Shown here: positions 9,188 through 18,846 of the stretch, one piece after another
Numbering within the stretch: the first letter of the stretch is position 1
Layout of the letters: each line of letters starts with the position of its first letter
From: Luteimonas sp. MC1750
Lineage (GTDB): Bacteria > Pseudomonadota > Gammaproteobacteria > Xanthomonadales > Xanthomonadaceae
Assembly: GCF_016615955.1 (NCBI RefSeq)
Contig: NZ_CP067113.1
Location: forward strand, 1,426,001 to 1,490,000
Length of the DNA stretch: 64,000 nucleotides
Direction: 5' to 3'
The notes under the pieces: generated by a model
What the model was told of the DNA's origin: nothing
Database searches by the model: none
The model's input: only the letters and a program-made list of their open reading frames with translations
Program-made: the position numbers and the translations under genes

Positions 9188-12100
9188 TCAGGTGGCCCAG
9201 GGCCGCTGGCCCATGGCGACATGGGCGGCGCGCACGCCGTCCTCGCCGCGCAGGCGGTCGACCAGGTCGGGGTCCACGCGCACCGACTGGCTGCCGTCGA
9301 GATCCAGCGTTCCGGCGGCACCCGCGGCCAGAAGCAGGTCGAGGCGCAGCGAGGTCGGGCCGGGACGCTGCGGCGACAACAGCGCCTCCACGCGCTCCAT
9401 GGTCCCCGGCACCGCCAGGTCCAGCCGCAACGACAGCCGTCGCGCCGACTGGTTGCAGACCTCATGGAAATCCCAGGCCCGGCGCGCGCGCAGCGAGAAG
9501 CCGCCGCTGAACTCGTCCTCGCGCAGGCCCCCCTCGACAACCACGATGCGGCCGGTGGTCAGCAGCGGCGCGTGTTCCATCCAGGCCTCGGAGAAGAAGG
9601 CGCATTCGATCCGGCCGCGACCGTCTTCCAGGACCACGAAGGCCTGGCTCTCGCCGCGCTTGCGGATGCCGGTGACCTGGCCGGCGAGGATCGCGGTGAC
9701 CTCCTGGCGCCAGCCGCCGCGGCCGCCCTCGCCGTTGCCGTTGCCACCCTTGCGCATGGAGCTGCCCGATTCCCACAGCGCATCCAGCTGCCCGAGGTCG
9801 GCGCCGACCAGGGCCTGCAGCTCCTTGCGATAGGGATCGAGCGGATGCCCGCTGAGGTAGTGGCCGAGCGTGTCGCGCTCGCCGGCGAGCTTCTGCGCCA
9901 GCGGCCATTCCGGGACCTCGGGCAGGCTGATCTGCGCCGCCGCGGCCTCGGGCTCGGCGAAGCCGCCGAACAGCGAGGCCTGGCCGGCCTCGCGCTCGCG
10001 CGCCAGCTGGTCGACGGCCTTGAGCACCTCGGGCAGCTGCAGCATCAGCGAGGCGCGGTTCGGGCCCAGTGCGTCCAGCGCACCGGCGTTGACCAGGGCT
10101 TCGAGCGTGCGGCGATTGAGCCGGGCCGGGCCGGTGCGGCGGCAGAAGTCGAGCAGGTCGACGTAGGCACCGCCGGTGCCGCGCTCGGCGGCGATCGCCT
10201 CGCAGGCGCCCTGGCCGACGCCCTTCACCGCGCCGAGGCCGTAGCGCAGCGTGCGTGGATCGTTGGCCTCGAACATGTAGGACGAATGGTTCACGTCCGG
10301 CGGCAGCATCTCCAGGCCGAGCGTGCGCGCCTCGGCCAGGAAGCCGACCACCTTGTCGGTGCTGTCCATGTCGCTCGACAGCACCGCGGCCATGAACTCG
10401 GCGGGATAGTGCGCCTTGAGCCACGCGGTCTGGTAGGACACCAGGGCGTAGGCCGCGGCGTGCGACTTGTTGAAGCCGTAGCCGGCGAACTTTTCCAGCA
10501 GGTCGAAGATCGGCCCGGACACCCTGGGCTCGATGCCGTGGGTCAGCTGCGCGCCGTCCTCGAACTTGGCGCGCTCGCGCGCCATCTCCTCGACCTTCTT
10601 CTTGCCCATCGCGCGGCGCAACAGGTCGGCGCCGCCCAGCGAGTAGCCGCCGAGGATCTGGGCGGTCTGCATCACCTGTTCCTGGTAGACCACCACGCCG
10701 TAGGTCGGCGCCAGCACGGGTTCCAGCAGCGGATGCGGATACTGCACCTCGGCGCGCCCGTGCTTGCGCTCGATGAAGTCGGGGATCAGGTCCATCGGGC
10801 CCGGGCGGTACAGCGAGACCAGGGCGATCAGGTCCTCGAAGCGGTCGGGCCTGGCGCGCTTGAGCAGCTCGCGCATGCCGCGCGATTCGAACTGGAACAC
10901 GGCCACGGTGTCGCCGCGCGCGAACAGCTCGTAGGTCTTGGTGTCGGTCAGCGGCAGGCTGGCGATGTCGAGCGGCGGCGCGTCGTCGCCGGCATGGCGC
11001 CGGTTGATGGCTTTCACGGCCCAATCGATGATCGTCAGCGTGCGCAGTCCGAGGAAGTCGAACTTCACCAGGCCGATCGCCTCGACGTCGTCCTTGTCGA
11101 ACTGGGTCACCGGGTTGCGCCCGGCGCCGTCGCCATCGTGCTCGGCGAACAGCGGGCAGAAGTCGGACAGCGGCGAGGGCGCGATCACCACGCCGCCGGC
11201 GTGCTTGCCGGCGTTGCGCGTGAGGTCCTCGAGCTGCAGCGCGAGGTCGATCAGCTCGCGCACGTCGTCCTCGTCGCCGTAGCGCGCGATCAGCTCGTCC
11301 GAGCGCCAGGCGTCGTCCTTCTTCCCCTTCTCGGTGCGCCCCAGGGCGTCGGGCAGCGACACGCCCAGGGTCATCGGCACCAGCTTGGCGATGCCGTCGA
11401 CCAGTCCGAACGGGTAGCCCAATGCGCGCCCGGCGTCGCGCACCACGGCCTTCGCCGCCATGGTGCCGTAGGTGATGATCTGGCTGACGCGGTCGCGGCC
11501 GTACTTGCGCGCGACGTAGTCGATCACCTCGTCGCGGCGGTCCATGCAGAAGTCGATGTCGAAGTCGGGCATCGACACGCGTTCCGGGTTGAGGAAGCGC
11601 TCGAACAGCAGGTCGTAGGGCAGCGGGTCGAGGTCGGTGATCTCCAGCGCCCAGGCCACCAGCGAGCCGGCGCCGGAGCCGCGGCCCGGTCCGACCGGGA
11701 TGCCCTGTTCCTTGCCCCAGCGGATGAAGTCCGAGACGATCAGGAAGTAGCCCGGGAAGCCCATCCGGATGATGACGTCGAGCTCGGTCTCCAGCCGCGC
11801 GGCGTAGCTGGCGCGGTCATGGCCTTCGGCCAGCGGCGCGTGTTCCAGGCGGCGCGCGAGGCCGTCGCGGGCCTCGCTGCGGATCCACGAGTCGAGCGTG
11901 TGCTGGTCGGGGACCGGGAAGGCCGGCAGGTGGTAGGTGCCCAGGCGCAGCTCGAGGTTGCAGCGCTGCGCCAGCGCGACGGCGTTGTCGATCGCGTCGG
12001 GCACGTCGGCGAACAGCGCCGCCATCTCCTCGCCGGACTTCAGGTACTGCTCGGCGGTGTACTCGCGCGGTCGGCGCGGATCGTCGAGCACGCGGCCGGA

Positions 12101-12748
12101 GGCGATGCAGACCCGCGCCTCGTGGGCCTCGAAGCCTTCGCGATCGATGAAGCGCACCTCGTTGCCCGCCACCACCGGCACCGCGCACAGCGACGCGGCC
12201 TGGAGCGCGAAGTCGTTGAACGCGGCCTCGTCGGCGAAGCCGGCGCGCGCCAGCGTCAGGTGCAGCCCGTCGCCGAACACGCCGCTCCAGTCGCGCACCC
12301 AGGCCTCGGCCTGGTCGTGGCGGCCGCCGGCCACCAGCCGTCCGGCCGGGGACTGGCGGCCGGCGAGCGCGAACAGGCCGGCATGGTCTTCGCGCAGCCA
12401 GTCCGGGCGCACCACCACGCCGTCGTGGCGCTGGCCCTCCATCCACGCGCGAGTCAGCAGGCGCGACAGTGACAGGTAGCCGTCATGGTCGCGGCAGAGC
12501 AGGGTGAGGGTCGCCGGCGGCTCGTCGCCCTCGGCCATGCTGATGTCGGCACCGGCGATCGGCTTGATCCCCGCGCCTTCGGCCGCGCGGAAGAATTTCA
12601 CCAGCGAAAACAGGTTGTTGCGGTCGGTCACCGCCACCGAGGGCTGGCCCATGGCCACACAGCGCTTGACGAGTTCCGGAATCCGGATCGTCGAATCGGC
12701 GAGCGAGTACTCGCTGTGCAGGGTCAGGTGGACGAAGCGTCGGGACAT
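9188..12748 (-). CDS. dnaE: DNA polymerase III alpha subunit
   Basis: A 1186-residue replicative polymerase (E. coli 1160) that carries out 5'-3' synthesis in the Pol III core. Domains in order: N-terminal PHP (FVHLTLHSEYSLADSTI), the polymerase palm with MPDFDIDF at 393-400 whose aspartates bind the catalytic metals, the fingers, a tandem HhH region (EALVNAGALDALG), and a C-terminal OB fold (VTAILAGQVTGIRKRGESQAFVVLEDG). The start at 12748 (MSRRFVHLTLHSEYS) is where family similarity begins. It is normally next to rnhB; here a DUF1232 gene and a CadC-like gene intervene. It is followed by a REP-like palindrome and accA. Confidence 0.97.
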   Translation of the reverse strand: MSRRFVHLTLHSEYSLADSTIRIPELVKRCVAMGQPSVAVTDRNNLFSLVKFFRAAEGAGIKPIAGADISMAEGDEPPATLTLLCRDHDGYLSLSRLLTRAWMEGQRHDGVVVRPDWLREDHAGLFALAGRQSPAGRLVAGGRHDQAEAWVRDWSGVFGDGLHLTLARAGFADEAAFNDFALQAASLCAVPVVAGNEVRFIDREGFEAHEARVCIASGRVLDDPRRPREYTAEQYLKSGEEMAALFADVPDAIDNAVALAQRCNLELRLGTYHLPAFPVPDQHTLDSWIRSEARDGLARRLEHAPLAEGHDRASYAARLETELDVIIRMGFPGYFLIVSDFIRWGKEQGIPVGPGRGSGAGSLVAWALEITDLDPLPYDLLFERFLNPERVSMPDFDIDFCMDRRDEVIDYVARKYGRDRVSQIITYGTMAAKAVVRDAGRALGYPFGLVDGIAKLVPMTLGVSLPDALGRTEKGKKDDAWRSDELIARYGDEDDVRELIDLALQLEDLTRNAGKHAGGVVIAPSPLSDFCPLFAEHDGDGAGRNPVTQFDKDDVEAIGLVKFDFLGLRTLTIIDWAVKAINRRHAGDDAPPLDIASLPLTDTKTYELFARGDTVAVFQFESRGMRELLKRARPDRFEDLIALVSLYRPGPMDLIPDFIERKHGRAEVQYPHPLLEPVLAPTYGVVVYQEQVMQTAQILGGYSLGGADLLRRAMGKKKVEEMARERAKFEDGAQLTHGIEPRVSGPIFDLLEKFAGYGFNKSHAAAYALVSYQTAWLKAHYPAEFMAAVLSSDMDSTDKVVGFLAEARTLGLEMLPPDVNHSSYMFEANDPRTLRYGLGAVKGVGQGACEAIAAERGTGGAYVDLLDFCRRTGPARLNRRTLEALVNAGALDALGPNRASLMLQLPEVLKAVDQLAREREAGQASLFGGFAEPEAAAAQISLPEVPEWPLAQKLAGERDTLGHYLSGHPLDPYRKELQALVGADLGQLDALWESGSSMRKGGNGNGEGGRGGWRQEVTAILAGQVTGIRKRGESQAFVVLEDGRGRIECAFFSEAWMEHAPLLTTGRIVVVEGGLREDEFSGGFSLRARRAWDFHEVCNQSARRLSLRLDLAVPGTMERVEALLSPQRPGPTSLRLDLLLAAGAAGTLDLDGSQSVRVDPDLVDRLRGEDGVRAAHVAMGQRPWAT

Positions 12749-12832
12749 CGCGGGGCCGCAGGTGCAGCAGGCAGGGTAGGGGCCTGCCCACCTGCGGACA
12801 AGGCTTGACACCCGCGGCGTTGCGGGAGCGCC

Positions 12833-13465
12833 TCAATGCACGCGGAACAGCGTCGCCGCGCCGTGGTGCAGGTAGCTGTCGGCCCCGCGCATGGCGACGT
12901 GCGCGCGCAGCGCGAGTTCGGCCCGGCGTGCTTCCAGCCACTCGTCGCGCCCGAACGCGAAGCGGCGCGGGCGCTCGCCGCGCAGCAGCGCCTCTTCGGC
13001 GCGCAGGCGACGGAAGTCGAAGTAGGCCTCGACGTCGGCCGCCAGCTCCGGCCAGGCGATGTCCAGCAGGACGGCGGTGTCCAGTCCGCCGATCACCGGG
13101 ACCGCGTCGGGCACCAGGCGGTCGCGTCCACGCGCGTAATCGGCCAGCAGCGCGATGCGTTCCAGCTGGCCCGGGCCCAGCTGCCAGCCCGGCTCGTCGA
13201 CCAGCATGCGCAGCGCCTGCAGGCAGCGGCGGCGCTGGCGGATGCAGGGCGCGCGCGGACGGCCCGCATAGGTACTGGCGAGGCTGCGCGAGGCGCTGGC
13301 GATCGCATCGAGGCTGGGAATGTCGTCCCTGTCGGCGAGCGCACGCGCGACCGACTCGAAGCGCGCCAGGCTCCGCGCCGCGGGCTCGGCGCCCGCGATG
13401 CGGTGGCGCCGGGCCATGGCCGGCCGGCTGGCGGGCAGGGGCAGGTTGTCGAGGATGGCGTACAT
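12833..13465 (-). CDS. DUF1232 / YkvA-like protein
   Basis: A 210-residue protein. The segment LADYARGRDRLVPDAVPVIGGLDTAVLLDIAWPELAADVEAYFDFR resembles the DUF1232 (YkvA) motif, a short membrane-associated helical hairpin with a conserved PD.IPV.G..D core. Around it are Arg/Ala-rich helices (SLARFESVARALADRDDI, RRLRAEEALLRGERPRRFAFGRDEW). Function is unknown in the family. ATG 13465 is preferred because GGAG stands 7 bp upstream; a GTG at 13477 is in frame. It ends 84 bp before dnaE on the same strand, so it may head that transcript, and it diverges from the CadC-like gene. Confidence 0.7.
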   Translation of the reverse strand: MYAILDNLPLPASRPAMARRHRIAGAEPAARSLARFESVARALADRDDIPSLDAIASASRSLASTYAGRPRAPCIRQRRRCLQALRMLVDEPGWQLGPGQLERIALLADYARGRDRLVPDAVPVIGGLDTAVLLDIAWPELAADVEAYFDFRRLRAEEALLRGERPRRFAFGRDEWLEARRAELALRAHVAMRGADSYLHHGAATLFRVH

Positions 13466-13641
13466 GACGCGCTCCACAGCGACGCGCCGGCTCGGCGCTG
13501 TCGGAGTCTCGCGCGGCCGTCGCCCGGAAGCTTGAGGTAAACCGCCGGGCCAGGTGATGGAATCGCGATGGAAGCCGGTTTTCCCTGCATGGCGCGTTTA
13601 TTCCTTTTCCGCTGCCACGCGCACCCGCGAGGGAGCCTGCA

Positions 13642-15702
13642 ATGCCGGACGAGGCGCGCATCTACCGCTTCGGTGACATCGAGGTCGATACCGCCGCCCA
13701 CCGCGTCCTGCGCATGGGCCGCGAGCTGGCGCTCGAGCCCAAGGCCTATGGTGTGCTCCTCGCGCTGCTCGCCCGGCACGGGCACGCGATCACCCGCGAC
13801 GAGCTGCTGGACCAGGTCTGGGGCCATCGCCACGTCACGCCCGGGGTGCTGAACCGGGTGGTGGCGCAGCTGCGCAAGGCCCTGGGCGACGAGGCCGAAC
13901 ACCCGCGCTACATCCAGACCGTGCACGCGGTCGGCTACCGCTTCATCGCGGTACCCGAGGTGCTGGCCGTCGAGGACCCGGCCACGGAAATTTCCGCGCC
14001 GCCGCAGTCCGGGGGAATTTTCCGCTGGGCGCGGCGGGCGACGGACGTCGCGGCGCGCCGGCCCCCGGCCCGGCGGACCTGGCTGCGGCACCTCGCCGTC
14101 GTCCTCGCCATCGTCCTGGCGCTGGCCTGGTGGCAGCGGCCGGAGGACGCGCCGGCCGATGGCGCGGCGATCGCGCTGCGCCCCTTCACCGCGCTCGGCG
14201 GCGCCGAGGACGAGGCCTGGTTCGCCGAAGGACTCGCCGTGGAGATGCACGACGCCCTGGCGTCGGTGCCGGGACTGCGGGTGGCGGCGCTGATGGCGTC
14301 CACCGACCCGCGGCGCGATGCCGATGTGCGCGAGCTGGGTCGCGAGCTCGGCGTCGACGCCATCCTGGACGCCAGCATCCGCCGCGAAGGCGACCGGGTG
14401 CGCATCAACGCGCGCCTCAGCGACACCGCCACCGGCTACGTGCTCTGGAGTCGCGGTTACGAGCACTCGATGGCCGAGGTCTTCGCCACCCAGGGCGCGA
14501 TCGCCGGCGAAGTCGTCGAGTCGATGCTGGGATCGATGCCGGAGGCCCGCGAGTCGCTGCGCACCCGGCTGGCGCCCACCCGGAACGTCGCGGCCTTCGA
14601 TGCCTACCTGCGTGGCCGCCACCTGCAGCGGGCGACCCGTGGACGCGTGCAGCAGCTGCAGGCCGCGGAGGCCTTCCGCGCGGCGCTGGCCGAGGATGCG
14701 GACTTCGCGCTTGCGCAGGCGGCCCTGTGCGCCACCGAGGCGCGCCGCTTCGAATACTGGAACGACAGCGAGGCCCATGCCCGTGCGCGCTCGGCCTGCG
14801 CGCGGGTCGAGGACATGCGTCCGCTGCCGCCCGAGGCCGCGCTGGCCCTCGGCAACCTCGGCCGCATCGACGGCCGGCTGGACGAGGCCGAGCGCTATTT
14901 CCGGCTGGCCGGTACGGCGCCGGGCAGCGGCGCCCTGGCCGAGGTCGGCCTGGGCAAGGTCGAGGCCGCGCGGGGGCGCCAGGACCGCGCCCAGGCACAT
15001 TTCCGCGCGGCACTGGCACGGGCGCCCGACGACGCGCTGGTGCACGCCGAGGTCGGCTTCCAGGCCTACCGCGATGGCCGGCTGGAGGACGCGATCGCCC
15101 GCTACCGCCGGGCGGTGGAGCTGGCACCGGGACACGCCGGCCACTGGAACACCTACGGCTTCCTGCAGCTGCTGGCGGGTCACCCGGACGAGGCCACGCG
15201 CGCCTTCAAGCGCTCGATCGCGATCGAGCCCGGCGCCGACGTGCTGGCGAATTTCGCCACCCTGCGCGCACAGGCCGGCGCGCATGCCGAAGCGGTCGCG
15301 CTGTACCGGCGCGCGCTGGAGCTCGATCCGGACGACCACCTCAACTGGGGCCGGCTCGGCGACGGGCTGGCCGCCAGTGGCGCGCCGCCGGCGGAGGTCG
15401 CCGATGCCTACCGCGAGGCGCAGCGGCGCGCCCGCCAATACCTCGCGCTGGATCCCGGCAACGGCGGCGCGATGGCCGCGCTGGGCTGGTACAGCGCCAA
15501 TCTCGGCCGTCGCGACGAGGCCCTGGCGCTGGTGGCACGCGCGCGCGCGGCCGGGCGGGGTGATCCGGCGGACGTCGCGCTCCACAACGCGGCGACGCTG
15601 GCACTGCTCGGCGACCGCGACGGCGCGGACCGCGAGCTCGCCCGTGCGCGGGACGCGGGGATGGCCGAGGTGCGCATCCGCGCGCGCCCGGGGCCGCGTT
15701 GA
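13642..15702 (+). CDS. CadC-like transmembrane regulator: winged helix, one TM helix, TPR sensor
   Basis: A 686-residue membrane transcription factor. Residues about 5-105 are an OmpR/PhoB-type winged helix (FGDIEVDTAAHRVLRMGREL, ITRDELLDQVWGHRHVTPGV, HPRYIQTVHAVGYRF). A transmembrane helix follows at about 149-165 (RHLAVVLAIVLALAWW). The periplasmic part begins with a FlgO/TolB-N-like fold (LRPFTALGGAEDEAWFAEGLAVEMHDAL) and continues with TPR repeats (LAEVGLGKVEAARGRQDRAQ, IARYRRAVELAPGHAGHW, ALYRRALELDPDDHLNWG). The architecture, with no phosphoacceptor, is that of CadC/ToxR regulators that sense outside signals directly. Such TPR versions are frequent in Lysobacteraceae. GAGGGAG lies 9 bp before the ATG. 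The signal and targets cannot be told from the sequence. Confidence 0.85.
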   Translation: MPDEARIYRFGDIEVDTAAHRVLRMGRELALEPKAYGVLLALLARHGHAITRDELLDQVWGHRHVTPGVLNRVVAQLRKALGDEAEHPRYIQTVHAVGYRFIAVPEVLAVEDPATEISAPPQSGGIFRWARRATDVAARRPPARRTWLRHLAVVLAIVLALAWWQRPEDAPADGAAIALRPFTALGGAEDEAWFAEGLAVEMHDALASVPGLRVAALMASTDPRRDADVRELGRELGVDAILDASIRREGDRVRINARLSDTATGYVLWSRGYEHSMAEVFATQGAIAGEVVESMLGSMPEARESLRTRLAPTRNVAAFDAYLRGRHLQRATRGRVQQLQAAEAFRAALAEDADFALAQAALCATEARRFEYWNDSEAHARARSACARVEDMRPLPPEAALALGNLGRIDGRLDEAERYFRLAGTAPGSGALAEVGLGKVEAARGRQDRAQAHFRAALARAPDDALVHAEVGFQAYRDGRLEDAIARYRRAVELAPGHAGHWNTYGFLQLLAGHPDEATRAFKRSIAIEPGADVLANFATLRAQAGAHAEAVALYRRALELDPDDHLNWGRLGDGLAASGAPPAEVADAYREAQRRARQYLALDPGNGGAMAALGWYSANLGRRDEALALVARARAAGRGDPADVALHNAATLALLGDRDGADRELARARDAGMAEVRIRARPGPR

Positions 15703-15733
15703 TGCGCGCGGCGCAGGGGCTGGCGGCGCGCCG

Positions 15734-16414
15734 TCAGGTCGCGAGGGCGAGCGGGCAGCCGGCCGCGGCGAACAGGTCCGGCGTCGCGGCCTCGCGCACC
15801 GGTGCGAAGCTCCTGCGGTGCTGTGGACAGGGCCCGTGTGCGCGCAGCGCGGCCAGGTGGGCCGGCGTGCTGTAGCCCTTGTGGCCGTCGAAGCCGTAGG
15901 CGGGGAACTCCCCGTGCAGCGCCACCATCGCGCGATCGCGGGTGACCTTGGCCAGGATCGAGGCCGCGGCGATGCTGCGATCGCGCGCGTCGCCATCGAC
16001 CCAGGCCTCGGCCGCGCAGGGTAGGCCCTGCGGGATCGCGTTGCCGTCGATGCGGGCCAGGCCCGCCACGTGCGCCACCGCCTCCATCGCGCGGCGCATG
16101 CCGAGCATGGTCGCGTGGTAGATGTTGATGCGGTCGATCTCGTCGGCCTCGATCGCGACCACGTGCCAGGCCAGCGCACGCTCGACGATCCGCGCGTACA
16201 GGGCCTCGCGGCGCGCCGCGGTGAGCTGCTTGGAATCGTCGAGGCCGTTGATCCGCGGGCGCGCCGGGTCGAACACCACGGCCGCCACCACCACGGGCCC
16301 GGCGAGCGGACCGCGGCCGGCCTCGTCGATGCCGGCCACCAGCGAGGAGATCGCCGGCGTGCTGCAGGGCGCCGGCCGTGCGCGGACCCCCGCCAGCGGC
16401 GCGCGCTGCCTCAC
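15734..16414 (-). CDS. rnhB: Ribonuclease HII
   Basis: A 226-residue enzyme that removes ribonucleotides and RNA strands from RNA-DNA hybrids. [20 protein letters not shown] near residue 28 carries the first catalytic Asp-Glu pair; [36 protein letters not shown] and [12 protein letters not shown] are further RNase HII blocks. The chosen GTG at 16414 overlaps the lpxB stop as GTGA, which suggests coupling, but it adds about 25 residues before the conserved core, so a later start is possible. It ends 31 bp from the convergent CadC-like gene. In most gammaproteobacteria dnaE follows directly; here it lies 3 kb further on. Confidence 0.94.
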   Translation of the reverse strand: MRQRAPLAGVRARPAPCSTPAISSLVAGIDEAGRGPLAGPVVVAAVVFDPARPRINGLDDSKQLTAARREALYARIVERALAWHVVAIEADEIDRINIYHATMLGMRRAMEAVAHVAGLARIDGNAIPQGLPCAAEAWVDGDARDRSIAAASILAKVTRDRAMVALHGEFPAYGFDGHKGYSTPAHLAALRAHGPCPQHRRSFAPVREAATPDLFAAAGCPLALAT

Positions 16415-17598
16415 GGCGCCGCCTCGACCGGTACCGACACATGGCGCGGGTCGAGCAGCCCGATGACCGCGGCCGCCGCCTCGCGGGAGGCGTCGCGGCG
16501 CAGCAGCAGGTGCAGCTCGCGGTAGCGCGGCTCCAGCGCCTCGACCGCTTCGGGCTGCGAGAACCAGGCGAGCACCGCGTCGGCGAGCGCGCGCGGGGTG
16601 CACAGGTCCTGCATCAGTTCCGGCGCGATGGTCTCGCCCGCCAGCACGTTGGGCAGGGCGTAGCGGTCGACCTTGAGCAGCCCGAGTCCCTTGACGATGG
16701 CGTGGGTGGCTGGCGCGATCCGGTAGCCGACGACCATCGGCCGCTTGGCCAGCATCGCCTCGAGCGTGGCGGTGCCCGACGCCAGCAGGACCACGTCGGC
16801 CGCGACCATCGCCTCGCGCGCGGTGCCGTCCAGCAGGCGCACCCGCGCGGCAGCCCCCGGCGGGGGCAGCAGCGCGTCCAGGGCGTCGCGGCAGGCGGCG
16901 TTGGCCGCGGGCACCAGCACCTGGAGCCCGGGGACCTGCTCCGCCACCAGTTCCGCGGCCTGCAGGAAGGCCGGCGCCAGGCGCTCGATCTCGCCCAGGC
17001 GGGAGCCCGGCAGCACCGCCAGCACCGGCGCGTCCTGGTCGACGTCGAGCGCGATGCGCGCGCCGCGGCGGTCGGGATTGAGCGGCATGGCGTCGGCCAT
17101 CGGATGGCCGACGAAGCGCGCGTCGACGCCGTGGCGGGCGTAGATGGCCGGCTCCATCGGGAACAGGCAGAGCACGCGGTCGGCGCTGCGACCGATCTTC
17201 GCCGCGCGGCCCTGGCGCCAGGCCCAGACCGAGGGGCTGACGTAGTGCACCGTGCAGACGCCGCGGGACTTGAGCTGGCGCTCGAGTCCGAGGTTGAAGT
17301 CGGGCGCGTCGATGCCGATGAAGACGTCGGGCTTCCACGCCAGCAGGCGACGGCGCAGGCCGCGGCGCAGGCGCAGCAGCCGCGGCAGGTGGGCCAGCAC
17401 CTCCGACAGCCCCATGACCGCCAGCTCGCCGGCATCGTGCCAGGCGTCCATCCCGGCGGCGCGCATCGCGTCGCCGCCCACGCCGACGAACTGCGCATCG
17501 GGAAAGCGCTCGCGCAGGGCCTCGACCAGGCCGGCACCCAGCAGGTCGCCGGACGCTTCGCCAGCAACCAGCGCGAAGCGCGGCCCCGCCGCGCTCAC
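16411..17598 (-). CDS. lpxB: Lipid-A-disaccharide synthase
   Basis: A 395-residue GT19 glycosyltransferase that joins UDP-2,3-diacylglucosamine and lipid X into the beta-1,6 disaccharide of lipid A, at the cytoplasmic face of the inner membrane. Typical blocks are [20 protein letters not shown] at the start, [60 protein letters not shown] and [13 protein letters not shown]. It starts with GTG at 17598, overlapping the lpxA stop as GTGA, and its stop overlaps rnhB in the same way. Confidence 0.96.
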   Translation of the reverse strand: MSAAGPRFALVAGEASGDLLGAGLVEALRERFPDAQFVGVGGDAMRAAGMDAWHDAGELAVMGLSEVLAHLPRLLRLRRGLRRRLLAWKPDVFIGIDAPDFNLGLERQLKSRGVCTVHYVSPSVWAWRQGRAAKIGRSADRVLCLFPMEPAIYARHGVDARFVGHPMADAMPLNPDRRGARIALDVDQDAPVLAVLPGSRLGEIERLAPAFLQAAELVAEQVPGLQVLVPAANAACRDALDALLPPPGAAARVRLLDGTAREAMVAADVVLLASGTATLEAMLAKRPMVVGYRIAPATHAIVKGLGLLKVDRYALPNVLAGETIAPELMQDLCTPRALADAVLAWFSQPEAVEALEPRYRELHLLLRRDASREAAAAVIGLLDPRHVSVPVEAAP

Positions 17599-18389
17599 CG
17601 CAGCAGCGGCCGGTCGCCGCCCTCGATGAAGTCGAGCATCAGGCGCACGTCGTCGCTGCCTTCGGCGAGTTCGACCAGTCGCGCGCGGGCCTCGTCCAGC
17701 GCCTCGCCGGACATGTAGACCGCGCGGTAGGCGCGCTTGATCGCCGCGATCCGCTCGGGGTCGAAGCCGCGGCGCTTCAGGCCCTCGGCATTGATGCCGC
17801 GCGGGCGGCCATAGCCCTCCTGCGCGACCATCAGGAAGGGCGCCACGTCGCCGTTGACGAAGGCGCCCATGCCGATGAACGCGTGGTCGCCGATGCGGCA
17901 GAACTGGTGCACGCCGGCGAAGCCGCTGAGGATCACGTGGTCGCCGACCACGACGTGCCCGGCGAGGGTGGCGTTGTTGGAGAAGATGCAGTGGTTGCCG
18001 ATGACGCAGTCATGCGCCACGTGGGTATAGGCCAGCAGCCAGTTGTCGTCGCCGATCCGGGTCACCCCGCCGCCGTCGCCGGTGCCGCGGTTGAGCGTGG
18101 TGAATTCGCGGATGACGTTGCGGTCGCCGATCTCCAGGCGCACCGGCTCGCCGCGGAACTTCTTGTCCTGCGGCTCGCCGCCGATCGCGGCGTGGCCGTG
18201 GACGTGGTTGTCGCGGCCGATGCGCGTGGGGCCCGTCACGCTGCAGTGCGGGCCGATGCGCGTGCCGGCGCCGATCTCGACGCCGGGGCCGACGATGGTG
18301 AAGGCGCCGATGCTGGCGCCCTCGCCGATGACGGCCGACGGATCGACGCTCGCGCTGGCGTGGATCGCCGCGGCGGCCATCTCAGGCAT
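17595..18389 (-). CDS. lpxA: UDP-N-acetylglucosamine acyltransferase
   Basis: A 264-residue left-handed beta-helix enzyme that moves a 3-hydroxyacyl chain from ACP to UDP-GlcNAc, the first step of lipid A synthesis. Hexapeptide repeats run from [20 protein letters not shown] to about residue 185. The catalytic His lies in [17 protein letters not shown], and [23 protein letters not shown] and [16 protein letters not shown] are LpxA-specific. The start overlaps the fabZ stop by 8 bp (ATGCCTGA); an in-frame ATG three codons later is an alternative. Confidence 0.96.
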   Translation of the reverse strand: MPEMAAAAIHASASVDPSAVIGEGASIGAFTIVGPGVEIGAGTRIGPHCSVTGPTRIGRDNHVHGHAAIGGEPQDKKFRGEPVRLEIGDRNVIREFTTLNRGTGDGGGVTRIGDDNWLLAYTHVAHDCVIGNHCIFSNNATLAGHVVVGDHVILSGFAGVHQFCRIGDHAFIGMGAFVNGDVAPFLMVAQEGYGRPRGINAEGLKRRGFDPERIAAIKRAYRAVYMSGEALDEARARLVELAEGSDDVRLMLDFIEGGDRPLLR

Positions 18390-18846
18390 CGACCTCGGCG
18401 CAGAGGATCTCGGCGCTGGCCACCTGGCCGCCGTCGACGCTGGCGACGCCGGAATACAGGGTCATGTTGCGGATCTCGCGCTTCACCGTGACCTCGATGT
18501 CGAGGCGGTCGCCGGGGACGACCATGTTGGCGAAGCGCGCGTTGTCGACCTTCACCAGGTAGGACAGCCGGCCCACGTGGCTGGCACCGCCGCGCGCCAG
18601 CTGGGTGAGCACGCCGCCGCCCTGGGCCATGGCTTCGATCACCAGCACGCCCGGCATCACCGGGCGGTCGGGGAAGTGGCCCTGGAAGTAGGCCTCGTTC
18701 GCGGTCACGTTCTTGTAGGCGAGCACGCGCCGGGCCTCCGCGTCGAACTCGACCACGCGGTCGAGCAGCAGGAAGGGGTAGCGGTGCGGCAGCATCGTAC
18801 GGATGCCCTCCACGCCAATGGGAAACGTGAACTTGCCGACGGTCAT
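18382..18846 (-). CDS. fabZ: 3-hydroxyacyl-ACP dehydratase FabZ
   Basis: A 154-residue hot-dog fold enzyme that dehydrates 3-hydroxyacyl-ACP in fatty-acid elongation, competing with LpxA and LpxD for the same acyl-ACP pool. The active-site block is [16 protein letters not shown] (His) with [25 protein letters not shown] (Glu). The ATG at 18844-18846 overlaps the lpxD stop as ATGA, and the 3' end overlaps lpxA. This lpxD-fabZ-lpxA-lpxB order is conserved in gammaproteobacteria. Confidence 0.97.
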   Translation of the reverse strand: MTVGKFTFPIGVEGIRTMLPHRYPFLLLDRVVEFDAEARRVLAYKNVTANEAYFQGHFPDRPVMPGVLVIEAMAQGGGVLTQLARGGASHVGRLSYLVKVDNARFANMVVPGDRLDIEVTVKREIRNMTLYSGVASVDGGQVASAEILCAEVDA

